This document shows, piece after piece, positions 10,605 to 19,288 of a DNA stretch of 64,000 nt (position 1 is its first letter; the number at the start of each line of letters is the position of its first letter). The notes under the pieces were generated by a model. The model saw nothing but the letters and a program-made list of their open reading frames with translations. It did not search any database and was not told the origin of the DNA. Source of the stretch: Pseudomonas sp. Z8(2022) (lineage in GTDB: Bacteria; Pseudomonadota; Gammaproteobacteria; Pseudomonadales; Pseudomonadaceae); contig NZ_CP107549.1 in the NCBI RefSeq assembly GCF_025837155.1, positions 248,001 to 312,000 of the forward strand, written 5' to 3'. The position numbers and the translations under genes were made by a program.

Positions 10605-10639
10605 AGAACCGTACGTGCGGCTTTCACCGCATACGGCTC
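10605..10639 (-). ncRNA. Group II intron domain V
   Basis: Read on the minus strand, this is a 35-nt hairpin opening GAGCCGTATGCGG with a GAAA tetraloop and closing on CCGCACGTACGGTTCT. The AGC catalytic triad is in the lower stem. It is the most conserved part of group II ribozymes and fixes the intron's orientation. Confidence 0.92.
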
Positions 10640-10700
10640 AAGCCTACGTGAAACCAAGTAGCTTGGCCGGCAACGTACGGAGGTGCGTCGGATTCTACAG

Positions 10701-12434
10701 CTATAAACCGCTAAACCGTAGAGGTGTATCTTTTTGCTGGCTATGAAGCCGCGCGTGGCAGTTTGGATGAAGCAATACGCGGTTTTGCAGATTGTCCGAA
10801 CCGCCGTCCACACGTCTTATGACGTGATGGTCATGCCATCCGGTTTCCTTGCTCACCGCTTGCCCACACGAGGCGCAAACACCCCGCTGTCTGCGGAAGA
10901 GGCTGAGAATTTGTCCTCGATAACGCAGCTTGTGCTGCATTCGCTGGACTCTCAGTGCCTCCCACTTCAGTTCGTGTTCCGCGTCGTAGGGGTTGTAGTC
11001 CCCCGGAAGACGTTTGTGGCGCACGATTGCGGTTCCCGCCAACAGGTATAGCCGGCGGTACTGCTTTTCTCCCTTACCATTCTTGTAGGGGTACGCGAAC
11101 ACCCAGCTCTGCCCGCCTATGGATCGGAAGTATTTATTCCTGATCCAGTCAGCTGACTTCCTCGGATGCCTACGCTTCACCCACCTCCAGATTCGCCAAA
11201 AGATCAGGTGATCCAGCTTGCTGAAGGTTTCCTTTGCCACGACCGGGGAGTGATATTGCGCCCACCCCTTCAGTACCGGGTTCAGTTGGCCGATCAACGC
11301 TTCCTGCGTCATAGCCCCGCTGCTTTTGATGATCTCGCGTACCTTCCGATAGAACGCCGAGGCGTTCTTCTTCGAGGGTTTGATCAGCAGTTTGGCCTTC
11401 CTGCGTGGTGACTTCGGCACGTACTTCCTGAAGTTCCACCCCAGAAAATCGAAGCCCTGGTGAATGTGCGTGATGTGCGTTTTCTCCCGGGACAGCTCAA
11501 CCCCTCGTGCTGACAGGAATTGCTCTACCCAGGGCTTGATCTCTTCCTCCAGCAGCTCTTTCGAAGCCGCCAGGATCACGAAGTCGTCCGCATACCGTAC
11601 ACACTGCACCTTGGTCTTCTCGGCCTTCTTGATTCCCAGCTTCTTCGCCAGGTGGCGCTTCAACTGAGTTTCCAGGCCGTTCAGGGTGGCGTTGGCCAGA
11701 CAGGGCGAGATGATCCCGCCCTGTGGCGTCCCGGCTTCCGTAGCCATGAGTTGTCGCCGGTCGATGACCCCGGCTCTCAACCATTTGCGCAGCACCTTCG
11801 TGTCCATCGGGACATTTCGGCACAGCCACTCGTGATTGATGTTGTCGAAGAAGCCTTTGATGTCCCCCTCCAGAATCCAGGTCGGCGCCACGGTGGGCGA
11901 CAACAGGTGGAAGAGTTCAACCATGGCGTCAGCGGTCGAGCGGTCAGGCCGGAAGCCATAACTTTTCGGATCGCTGGTGCTTTCTATTACAGGCTCCAAC
12001 GCTTGCAGATACAGCGCTTGCATGGCCCGATCCAACATCGTCGGGATACCCAGTGGGCGCTTTTCCTGCTTGCCGGGCTTCGGTATCCAGACCCGCCGTA
12101 GCGGTTTGGGCCGATAGCCTCGTTGTTTCGACAGACGTTTCACGGCATGGAACTTGGCTAGGGGCGTACCCCAGGTTTCTCCATCGACGCCCGGAGTCTT
12201 GCGACCCCGGTTCTCCGTGACTCGCCTTACAGCCAAGCAGCGACCGTAAAACGAGCGAGTCAGCATCCGTTGCAGGCGTTTAACCCTGCGCCAGTTACCT
12301 TCCCGTGTTGCCTGCGCAATCTTCAGCTGCGTTCTCCGAACGGATTGTTGAACTTTGGCCCAATCGAGATCGTGCCAGTTCGCCCCTCCGCCTGAGGACG
12401 CAGACGCTTCCGGTGTTGCTGGTTGCGTTTTCAT
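10701..12434 (-). CDS. ltrA: Group II intron-encoded reverse transcriptase/maturase with HNH endonuclease
   Basis: A 577-residue intron-encoded protein that would help the intron RNA splice and then copy it into new DNA sites. Reverse transcriptase blocks run from about residue 75 to 330 and include the RT0/1 region PKPLRRVWIPKPGKQEKRPLG, GFRPDRSTADAM, the GTPQGGIISP block and the catalytic YADD motif. The maturase (X) domain follows with LNPVLKGWAQYH and IFWRIWRWVKRRHP. The C-terminus is an HNH nuclease with CASCG, DHHVIRRVDGGSDNLQN and HPNCHARLH. All catalytic motifs are present and the frame is unbroken, so it is probably functional. TCGGGAGGA lies just before the ATG. The symbol follows the L. 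lactis homologue. Confidence 0.94.
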   Translation of the reverse strand: MKTQPATPEASASSGGGANWHDLDWAKVQQSVRRTQLKIAQATREGNWRRVKRLQRMLTRSFYGRCLAVRRVTENRGRKTPGVDGETWGTPLAKFHAVKRLSKQRGYRPKPLRRVWIPKPGKQEKRPLGIPTMLDRAMQALYLQALEPVIESTSDPKSYGFRPDRSTADAMVELFHLLSPTVAPTWILEGDIKGFFDNINHEWLCRNVPMDTKVLRKWLRAGVIDRRQLMATEAGTPQGGIISPCLANATLNGLETQLKRHLAKKLGIKKAEKTKVQCVRYADDFVILAASKELLEEEIKPWVEQFLSARGVELSREKTHITHIHQGFDFLGWNFRKYVPKSPRRKAKLLIKPSKKNASAFYRKVREIIKSSGAMTQEALIGQLNPVLKGWAQYHSPVVAKETFSKLDHLIFWRIWRWVKRRHPRKSADWIRNKYFRSIGGQSWVFAYPYKNGKGEKQYRRLYLLAGTAIVRHKRLPGDYNPYDAEHELKWEALRVQRMQHKLRYRGQILSLFRRQRGVCASCGQAVSKETGWHDHHVIRRVDGGSDNLQNRVLLHPNCHARLHSQQKDTPLRFSGL

Positions 12435-13020
12435 ACAGTCCTCCCGAGATGAACGACACTCAGGACGGACTACTCCCCTATGGGCAGTAGTTCGCCCATA
12501 GGGTCGTTTTTGGTTATCGCTGGAATCAGCGGCTGTTTTTGCGCTCGTAGACCAGATGCACGTCAGCCAGAGTTATCCCCTGCCGGTAATGTTCCAACCG
12601 GTATGCCACCCGTTACAGGCGACCGTTCGCTTCTTGCATCCTCCCATTCCCCACACCCATCAGCGCCCCTTGCGGTTTGCCTGCCTGCCCGATGTTGCTG
12701 GGCAGGCGAGTGGTCGGGATTGCCACGTTCCCCGAGTCGCATCTATTCCCCGTTTAGGCTTCGTCTTTCCCCCGGTAGTCGTATTGGTACCGCAGCGCAT
12801 CATCCCACTGCGCTGTCCGACTACTATGCCGATTTTGGCTAAGGCCAATAATTGCCGTAGGCCTATCCGTAGTTACGAAGGTTCAGGCGACGATTCACAT
12901 GCGTTAGCCATGCGGGTTGGGTCATTAGCCTCGTTACGTCCGTGCAATTCGGACGTATAGCGTTCTCCGTCACCGGATAACACCCTCATAAGAGCGAGAC
13001 ATTGTTAATCGGGCTTCACA
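12435..13020 (-). other. Group II intron 5' structural RNA (domains I-IV)
   Basis: This 586-nt stretch holds no convincing gene. It is the ribozyme portion upstream of the intron protein, beginning GTGTGAAGCCC at the 5' splice site. Local inverted repeats, such as a pair flanking CCCATAGGG near 12477-12500, fit a folded RNA. Individual domains I-III were not resolved by eye. Confidence 0.7.
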
Positions 13021-13021
13021 C

Positions 13022-13321
13022 CCCAGGGTTGGCCCCTGACGCATGCCGATCTAATGAACTGGCAGGTACATGCCAGGCTCGGTACTTCCTATGCAAGCGA
13101 AGTTGAGCAATGCGATTCGGAGCTTTTCGCTCCGTGCTTGGTTCAACATCCCCCCAACGTCTCACGACGGTGAATTGGCTCACTGCCAGACTTGCGAGGA
13201 TGAGTTCTGCCCGGAGGGCAAATTCACCCTCGGGTCAGACATTTTTAGTAACAATTCGGTGATAGCTGAACGTTACTGTCCTGTTTCTGTAACCGCTCAT
13301 TGACCCATTTTAGGGTTTGAA
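13022..13321. other. Orphan hairpin-rich segment between intron and IS element
   Basis: These 300 bp have no credible gene and match neither flanking element. At least four hairpins are visible: CAGGG/CCCTG at 13024-13038, CTGGCA/TGCCAG at 13059-13076, a long imperfect one at 13102-13147 (core CGGAGC/GCTCCG, outer GTTGA/TCAAC) and CCCGGAGGG/CCCTCGGG at 13210-13234. It may be the remnant of an older element or native coaBC-radC intergenic DNA. An open 77-codon frame here has poor codon use and is not called. Confidence 0.5.
13319..13321. repeat. Target-site duplication GAA, left copy
   Basis: GAA immediately left of the IS terminus, matched by GAA at 14564-14566. A 3-bp duplication is normal for IS3-family insertion. 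Confidence 0.85.
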
Positions 13322-13386
13322 TGTAGTGGTCTACTAACCCCAGACACCCATTTAGGGCGAGAATGCTCGCCATACAGAGGTGTTCG

Positions 13387-14555
<1,169 letters not shown>

Positions 14556-14563
14556 CCACTACA

Positions 14564-14566
14564 GAA
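14564..14566. repeat. Target-site duplication GAA, right copy
   Basis: GAA directly after the right IS terminus, matching 13319-13321. Joining the two flanks reconstructs the pre-insertion sequence. Confidence 0.85.
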
Positions 14567-14720
14567 CAGATACAGCTTTTGTTATCCATCCCCGCCAAAA
14601 CGAAGCGTTTCCAGGGTGTGGATTAACCAGGCTGAGCCGGTTTGTTGAATGCTTTTTCGGGCTTAAAACCCCCTGATAGCAAGGGATTAAGGTGCCTAGG
14701 CGCATTAACCAAACCAAGCA

Positions 14721-14739
14721 CGACACGGTCAACGTGTCG
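14721..14739. promoter_or_regulatory. Perfect hairpin upstream of radC
   Basis: CGACACG and CGTGTCG form a perfect 7-bp stem with a 5-nt loop, 73 bp before the radC start. It may be an operator or the remnant of a terminator. The rest of the 14567-14811 gap shows no gene. Confidence 0.35.
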
Positions 14740-14811
14740 CACAAGATGGGCTACGATAGCACAGGGCCCGCAACGGAAGCAGCGGGCGCCTGGCTCGACA
14801 TGGAGGTGCCG

Positions 14812-15486
14812 ATGAGCATTCGCGACTGGCCCGCGGCAGAGCGTCCGCGGGAAAAACTGCTGGAACAGGGGGCGGCGTCGCTGACCGATGCCGAACTGCT
14901 GGCGATCTTCCTGCGCACCGGAGTGACTGGCAAGAGTGCGGTGGATCTGGCGCGCCATCTGCTCAGCGAATTCGGCAGTCTCAGGGCCCTGCTCGAAGCC
15001 GACCTGGCCGGTTTCAGCCAGCACCTCGGTCTGGGCCCGGCCAAATACGCACAACTGCAGGCAGTGCTGGAGATGTCGCGGCGCCATCTGGCCGAGCGCC
15101 TGCGCCGCGACTCCGCGCTGGAGAGCCCGCAGGCGGTGCGCGACTACCTCAAGGCGCAGCTGCGCCACGAACCGCATGAGGTGTTCGGCTGCCTGTTTCT
15201 CGATGCCAAACACCGCGTGCTGGCCTTCGAGGTGCTGTTTCGCGGCAGCATCGACAGCGCCAGCGTTTATCCCCGGCAGGTGGTCAAGCGTTCGCTGGCC
15301 AACAACGCCGCGGCGGTCATCCTTACCCACAACCATCCGTCGGGCGTTTCCGAGCCCAGCCAGGCCGACCGCGTACTGACCCAGAGGCTCAAGGATGCGC
15401 TGGCGCTGGTTGAGGTGCGTGTGCTCGACCACTTCATCGTTGGCGACGGCGAGCCGTTGTCCATGGCCGAGCTGGGCTGGATGTAG
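14812..15486 (+). CDS. radC: RadC-family JAMM-domain protein
   Basis: RadC proteins carry a C-terminal JAMM/MPN+ metalloprotease-like domain; the original DNA-repair assignment has been questioned, so the role is open. The 224 residues contain an N-terminal UPF0758 helix-hairpin-helix region ([20 protein letters not shown]) and the JAMM signature [15 protein letters not shown] near residue 172, with both His and the downstream Asp present. The ATG at 14812 was chosen for GGAGG at 14802-14806 and the family N-terminus [16 protein letters not shown]. In most pseudomonads it is divergent from coaBC, as here, but the gap is now about 4.3 kb because of the intron and IS. Confidence 0.95.
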   Translation: MSIRDWPAAERPREKLLEQGAASLTDAELLAIFLRTGVTGKSAVDLARHLLSEFGSLRALLEADLAGFSQHLGLGPAKYAQLQAVLEMSRRHLAERLRRDSALESPQAVRDYLKAQLRHEPHEVFGCLFLDAKHRVLAFEVLFRGSIDSASVYPRQVVKRSLANNAAAVILTHNHPSGVSEPSQADRVLTQRLKDALALVEVRVLDHFIVGDGEPLSMAELGWM

Positions 15487-15506
15487 GGTCAGAGGTCGTC
15501 AGATGC

Positions 15507-17078
15507 TCAGAATGTAACCCGTGAGAAATCCTGGCGGCCGAACGGGCTGACCTTGTAACCCTGCACCTTGTCGCTGAGCAGGGCGAAGGCGGTGGGGTGG
15601 GCCAGCGGCAGCCACAACGCCTGCTCCTGAATGATTTTCTGCGCCTGCAGATAGAGGCGGCTGCGTTCGGTCTGGTCGCTGTTGGCCTTGCCGTCCGCGA
15701 TCAGCTTGTCCAGCGCTTCGTCGCAGTAACGCGCGAAGTTCAGCCCGGACTGCACCGAGGCGCAGGAAAATTGCGGGGTGAGGAAGTTGTCCGGATCGCC
15801 GTTGTCGCCGGCCCAGCCCATGAACAGCAGGTCGTGTTCGCCGGCCTTGGCGCGGCGGATCAGCTCGCCCCATTCGATCACGCGGATTTCCGCATCGATG
15901 CCGACCTTGGCCAGGTCGGCCTGCAGCAGCTGCGCGCCGAGGCTGGGATTGGGGTTGAGCAGACTGCCGCTTGGGCGTGTCCAGATGGTGGTCTTGAAAC
16001 CCTCGGCCAGGCCGGCCTCGCTCAGCAGGGCGCGGGCTTTCTCGGGATCATGGCTGTAGCCGGGCAGTTCACCGGCATAACTCCAGGTGTTCGGTGGGTA
16101 GGGGCCGCTGGCCGGTTCTGCGCTGCCCTCGAACACGGCCTTGACGTAGCTGGCCTTGTCGAACGCGAGGTTGATCGCCTGGCGCACCTGCGGCTTGTCC
16201 AGCGGTGGGTGCTGGCTGTTGATGCCGACGAAGGCGGTCATGAAGGCGGCGGTCTGTGCGCTTTTGAGCCTGGCGTCGCCGGCGATGGCCTGGACGTCCT
16301 GCGGTTTCGGTGACAGGGCGATCTGGCATTCGCCGCGACGCAGCTTCTGCAGGCGTACGTTGCTGTCCGGGGTGATGGCGAAGATCACCCGATCCACGCC
16401 CGGCTTGCCGGCAAAATAGTCCGGGTTGGCGCGATAGCGCACCACGGCATCCTTCTGGAAGCGTTCGAAGACGAACGGGCCGCTGCCCACTGGCGCGCTG
16501 TTGAGCTTCTGCGGGGTGCCGGCGGCCATCAGTTTGTCCGCGTACTCGGCGGAGTAGATCGAGGCGAAGCCCATGCTCAGGGTGGCGAGGAAGGTGGCGT
16601 CGCGGCGGTTCAGGGTGATGCGCACGCTGTGCGCATCCGGCGCCTCGACCTTGGCGATCAAGCTGGGCCACTGCATCGACTGCGCGTGTGGATAACCGCT
16701 GGCGGCAACCTGGTGCCAGGGGTGCTGTTCGTCGAGCATGCGCTGGAAGCTGAATTGCACGTCCCGGGCGTCGAGGTTGCGGCTGGGGGTGAAGTCGCCA
16801 CTTTGATGAAACTGCACGTCGTCACGTAGCGTGAAGTCGTAAACCAGACCGTCATCGGATATCGTCCAGCTGCTCGCCAGGCTCGGCAGCAGCTTGCCCT
16901 GCTCGGCGTCGAACTCCACCAGGCGATTCATCAGCATGTCGGCCGAGGCGTTGGTGGTGGTCAGCGAGTTGTACTGCACCACGTCGAAACCCTCCGGGCT
17001 GGCTTCGGTACAAACGCTGAGAGTTGCGGCCTGAGCCAGAATCGGGGTGCACAGCAGAGTGGCGAACAGCAGGCGCAT
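15507..17078 (-). CDS. Periplasmic peptide-binding protein (SBP family 5, DppA-like)
   Basis: A 523-residue solute-binding protein of ABC family 5, which captures di- or oligopeptides in the periplasm. The signal peptide is MRLLFATLLCTPILAQA. The mature chain starts TLSVCTEASPEGFDVVQY, the typical DppA opening, and contains NLDARDVQFSFQRML and GSGPFVFERFQKDAVVRYRANPDYF. No permease or ATPase gene lies nearby, so it must feed a transporter encoded elsewhere. Its stop is 20 bp from the convergent radC stop. Peptide specificity is inferred from the family. Confidence 0.9.
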   Translation of the reverse strand: MRLLFATLLCTPILAQAATLSVCTEASPEGFDVVQYNSLTTTNASADMLMNRLVEFDAEQGKLLPSLASSWTISDDGLVYDFTLRDDVQFHQSGDFTPSRNLDARDVQFSFQRMLDEQHPWHQVAASGYPHAQSMQWPSLIAKVEAPDAHSVRITLNRRDATFLATLSMGFASIYSAEYADKLMAAGTPQKLNSAPVGSGPFVFERFQKDAVVRYRANPDYFAGKPGVDRVIFAITPDSNVRLQKLRRGECQIALSPKPQDVQAIAGDARLKSAQTAAFMTAFVGINSQHPPLDKPQVRQAINLAFDKASYVKAVFEGSAEPASGPYPPNTWSYAGELPGYSHDPEKARALLSEAGLAEGFKTTIWTRPSGSLLNPNPSLGAQLLQADLAKVGIDAEIRVIEWGELIRRAKAGEHDLLFMGWAGDNGDPDNFLTPQFSCASVQSGLNFARYCDEALDKLIADGKANSDQTERSRLYLQAQKIIQEQALWLPLAHPTAFALLSDKVQGYKVSPFGRQDFSRVTF

Positions 17079-17423
17079 GGTTGACTCCTCATTCCGGACG
17101 TTGACGGCGAACCTGCAACCCTAGTCGATTTGCCTGGCGCTGAATACCGGGCCGAGGCGACGAGCGGTCAAATCTTGATCAAGCCCCAAGGGGCCGGCTC
17201 CCGGCTGGTCTGCTTGTCCGGGCTTGTGTTTTATCCTGCACTTTTCCTTGTTGCTCTCTGGGCTTTCTGGTATAAAGCAGCGCTCTTTTCTAGGGGCCCG
17301 GTTCTTGCGCTATCCAGCGCGCCCGGTAAGACCCTCGAGAAACGCGGCGCCGAGCGCCAATGACATTGAGTTTAAGCGGCCAACCCATGCCGGGTTGGGC
17401 ATGTGGTTTTAGAGGGCTGAGGC
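17079..17423. other. Intergenic region upstream of rpmB
   Basis: These 345 bp lie between the start of the divergent peptide-binding protein and rpmB. Apart from the rpmB promoter listed separately, no gene or strong hairpin is seen. The sequence from 17330 to 17423 is the rpmB leader. Confidence 0.6.
17248..17276 (+). promoter_or_regulatory. Sigma70-type promoter for rpmB-rpmG
   Basis: TTGTTG (17248-17253) and TATAAA (17271-17276) are separated by an ideal 17 bp. Transcription would start near 17283, giving a leader of about 140 nt before rpmB. Fits a strongly expressed ribosomal protein operon. Confidence 0.65.
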
Positions 17424-17660
17424 ATGTCGAGAGTCTGTCAAGTTACCGGTAAGGGTCCGGTAACCGGGAACAACATTTCCCACGCAAACAACAAAACCCG
17501 TCGTCGTTTCCTGCCGAACCTGCAGCACCATCGCTTCTGGGTCGAGTCCGAGAAGCGCTTCGTACGTCTGCGCGTATCTGCCAAAGGCATGCGCGTCATC
17601 GACAAGCGTGGCATCGACGTAGTGCTGGCTGAGCTGCGCGCTCGCGGCGAAAAGGTTTAA
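17424..17660 (+). CDS. rpmB: 50S ribosomal protein L28
   Basis: L28 is a 78-residue protein of the large ribosomal subunit. It begins [17 protein letters not shown] and contains the family core [15 protein letters not shown] and [19 protein letters not shown]. It is followed 10 bp later by rpmG, the usual two-gene operon. Length and sequence are standard. Confidence 0.98.
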   Translation: MSRVCQVTGKGPVTGNNISHANNKTRRRFLPNLQHHRFWVESEKRFVRLRVSAKGMRVIDKRGIDVVLAELRARGEKV

Positions 17661-17670
17661 GGAGAGAGTC

Positions 17671-17826
17671 ATGCGTGAACTGATCCGTTTGGTGTCCAGC
17701 GCCGGTACCGGCCACTTCTACACCACCGACAAGAACAAGCGCACCACCCCCGACAAGATCGAAATCAAGAAATTCGATCCGGTCGTACGCAAGCACGTGA
17801 TCTACAAGGAAGCCAAGATCAAGTAA
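17671..17826 (+). CDS. rpmG: 50S ribosomal protein L33
   Basis: L33 is a 51-residue large-subunit protein. It starts [19 protein letters not shown] and ends VIYKEAKIK. The Cys pairs of the zinc-binding form of L33 are absent, so this is the zinc-independent type. GGAGAGAG lies just upstream of the ATG at 17671. It is the second gene of the rpmB operon and is followed by a clear terminator. Confidence 0.97.
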   Translation: MRELIRLVSSAGTGHFYTTDKNKRTTPDKIEIKKFDPVVRKHVIYKEAKIK

Positions 17827-17844
17827 TTGATCGGCTGCCTGAAG

Positions 17845-17873
17845 AAGCCCGCCTTTATGGCGGGCTTTTTTTT
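17845..17873 (+). terminator. Rho-independent terminator of rpmB-rpmG
   Basis: AAGCCCGCC and GGCGGGCTT form a 9-bp stem with a short TTTAT-type loop, followed by a run of eight T, 18 bp after the rpmG stop. Confidence 0.93.
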
Positions 17874-18073
17874 GCCCGCGGGCCATCGGTTTACGGACCG
17901 GCGCGACCTATCGCCGCGGCTGTTTTCGTGCAACTCGACCAACTGTGACTTACCTCATCATCATGATGGCGTTTAGACTTCAGCGTTACCCTGAAACTGA
18001 CTCATCCATCAGCTTTTACTGACATGGGCACTTGGGATCCGGGCTCCCGTTCGATATTTGCCCAGAGGTTTGC

Positions 18074-19288
18074 ATGACCGCTTCAGCTCATTGTCTGGAA
18101 GTTCTGATCGCCGAAGCGGACCCCTGGACATCCAACCTGTTGCAACAACTGGTGCTCGACGTGCGCGGCGATGCCCGCGTGCTGCAGGTCAGCGACGGGC
18201 AGGCGGCACTGGCGCGCTGCAAGCGCAGGCTGCCTGACCTGGTGATCGCCGACGGCGAGCTGCCCGGTCTCGATGGTCTGGAGCTGCTACGCCAGCTCCG
18301 TCGCCATCCGCGTACGCCGGCACTGCCGTTCGTGCTCATCAGTGGGCGGCTCGACGCCAGCAGCGTGCGTGCCGCGCGGCCGCTGGCGCCCAGCGCCTAT
18401 CTGGCCAAACCCTTCAATGCCGAGAGTCTGCGTCAGCGCCTGCGCACGCTCATGCCGGCGCCAGAGAATGCGGTGGTGCTGTCTCAGCCGCTGCTGGTCA
18501 GTGATCTGCGCGACTTTCTCGATACGGTGCGTGAGGCCGGGCAGGGGGCGCCACTGCTCAGCGATGTGCGCACTGCCGTGAGTCAGGGATTGCAGGCCGG
18601 CGAAAAGGACCTGGGCGAACTGGCGGCGGTATTCGGCAGCGACCCGCAGATCACCGCGCTGCTGATCGCTGCTGCCAGTACCGCCGCACAGCACCAGGGC
18701 ACGCCCTGTCAGACACTGGCGCAGGCGCTGCATCGCCTGGGTGTGGCACGCACCCTGAACCTGGTGTTGGGGCTGGCCCTGCAGCGTAATGCCCAGCTGC
18801 GCGACCCGCGCCTGGCCGAGCTGGCGACCCATGCCTGGCAGCAGGCCCGACGCAGTGCCGACCTGGCCCATTGGCTGGCAGTCGAACTGAAGCTCGATGC
18901 CGAGCTGTGCTACACCGCCGGTCTGCTGCACAACCTGGGCGAACTGGCCTTGCTGCGCAGTCTGCAGGACTGGCTGGATGCAGGCGGCGAGTTGAGCGGC
19001 GAGCAGATCGAGCAGGTGATGCGTGCCCGGGCGGCGAGCTTCGGTTCGGCCCTGCGTATCCGCTGGCGTCTGCCGTTCGGTCTGCGCGAGCTGATCGCCG
19101 CGTTCCATGGCCTGGGCAGCGGCGTGTTCTCGCGCGAGGCGCTGGTGCTCAACCTCAGCGGCCTGCTACTGGCGCTGCCGGCCGGTGCGCAGCCGGAGAG
19201 CCTGGCCGAGGCGCGTTGCGTGCGCCTGTTGCGTCTCGATCTGGCGCTGCTCAGGCGCCTGCCGGCGGAGCTGTATCAGCGATCCTGA
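18074..19288 (+). CDS. Response regulator with HDOD output domain
   Basis: A 404-residue cytoplasmic signalling protein. The receiver domain (about 8-130) has the acidic pocket (LIAEADPW), the phosphoacceptor Asp in LVIADGELPG, Ser in FVLISGR and Lys in YLAKPF, so it looks phosphorylatable. The C-terminal HDOD domain (about 150-370) contains AGLLHNLGELALL, where the HD catalytic pair is His-Asn, as expected for a non-enzymatic HDOD module. No partner kinase is adjacent. The gene is convergent with a GGDEF/EAL gene and overlaps its 3' end by 13 bp. The start at 18074 (MTASAHCLEV) gives the best receiver alignment. Confidence 0.88.
   Translation: MTASAHCLEVLIAEADPWTSNLLQQLVLDVRGDARVLQVSDGQAALARCKRRLPDLVIADGELPGLDGLELLRQLRRHPRTPALPFVLISGRLDASSVRAARPLAPSAYLAKPFNAESLRQRLRTLMPAPENAVVLSQPLLVSDLRDFLDTVREAGQGAPLLSDVRTAVSQGLQAGEKDLGELAAVFGSDPQITALLIAAASTAAQHQGTPCQTLAQALHRLGVARTLNLVLGLALQRNAQLRDPRLAELATHAWQQARRSADLAHWLAVELKLDAELCYTAGLLHNLGELALLRSLQDWLDAGGELSGEQIEQVMRARAASFGSALRIRWRLPFGLRELIAAFHGLGSGVFSREALVLNLSGLLLALPAGAQPESLAEARCVRLLRLDLALLRRLPAELYQRS

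Larger units (their letters stand above)
10565..13021 (-). mobile_element. Group II intron (about 2.46 kb)
   Basis: A bacterial group II retro-intron in minus orientation, inserted between coaBC and radC. Evidence: an intact RT/maturase/HNH protein in domain IV (10701-12434); a textbook domain V hairpin (10605-10639); a domain VI-like hairpin just 3' of it (about 10571-10600); a GTGTG 5' end at 13021; and roughly 590 nt of structured 5' RNA before the protein. The 3' end is placed at 10565, after CCCGAC, and could be off by about ten bases. The domain V sequence and HNH-containing protein suggest a chloroplast-like/mitochondrial-like class rather than class C. It interrupts no gene. Confidence 0.88.

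Noticed and set aside
10565..13021. Retron or diversity-generating retroelement as an explanation for the reverse transcriptase
   Set aside because: The RT has a maturase domain and a C-terminal HNH, and a classical group II domain V follows it. No variable repeat or msr/msd is seen.
13070..13303. A 77-codon frame with a CxxC-like stretch between intron and IS
   Set aside because: Third-position GC is not raised, no ribosome site is visible, and the same DNA is dominated by hairpins.
14567..14811. A possible C-terminal fragment of another transposase upstream of radC
   Set aside because: Short frames are open on the minus strand but no transposase motif can be identified, so no pseudogene is called.
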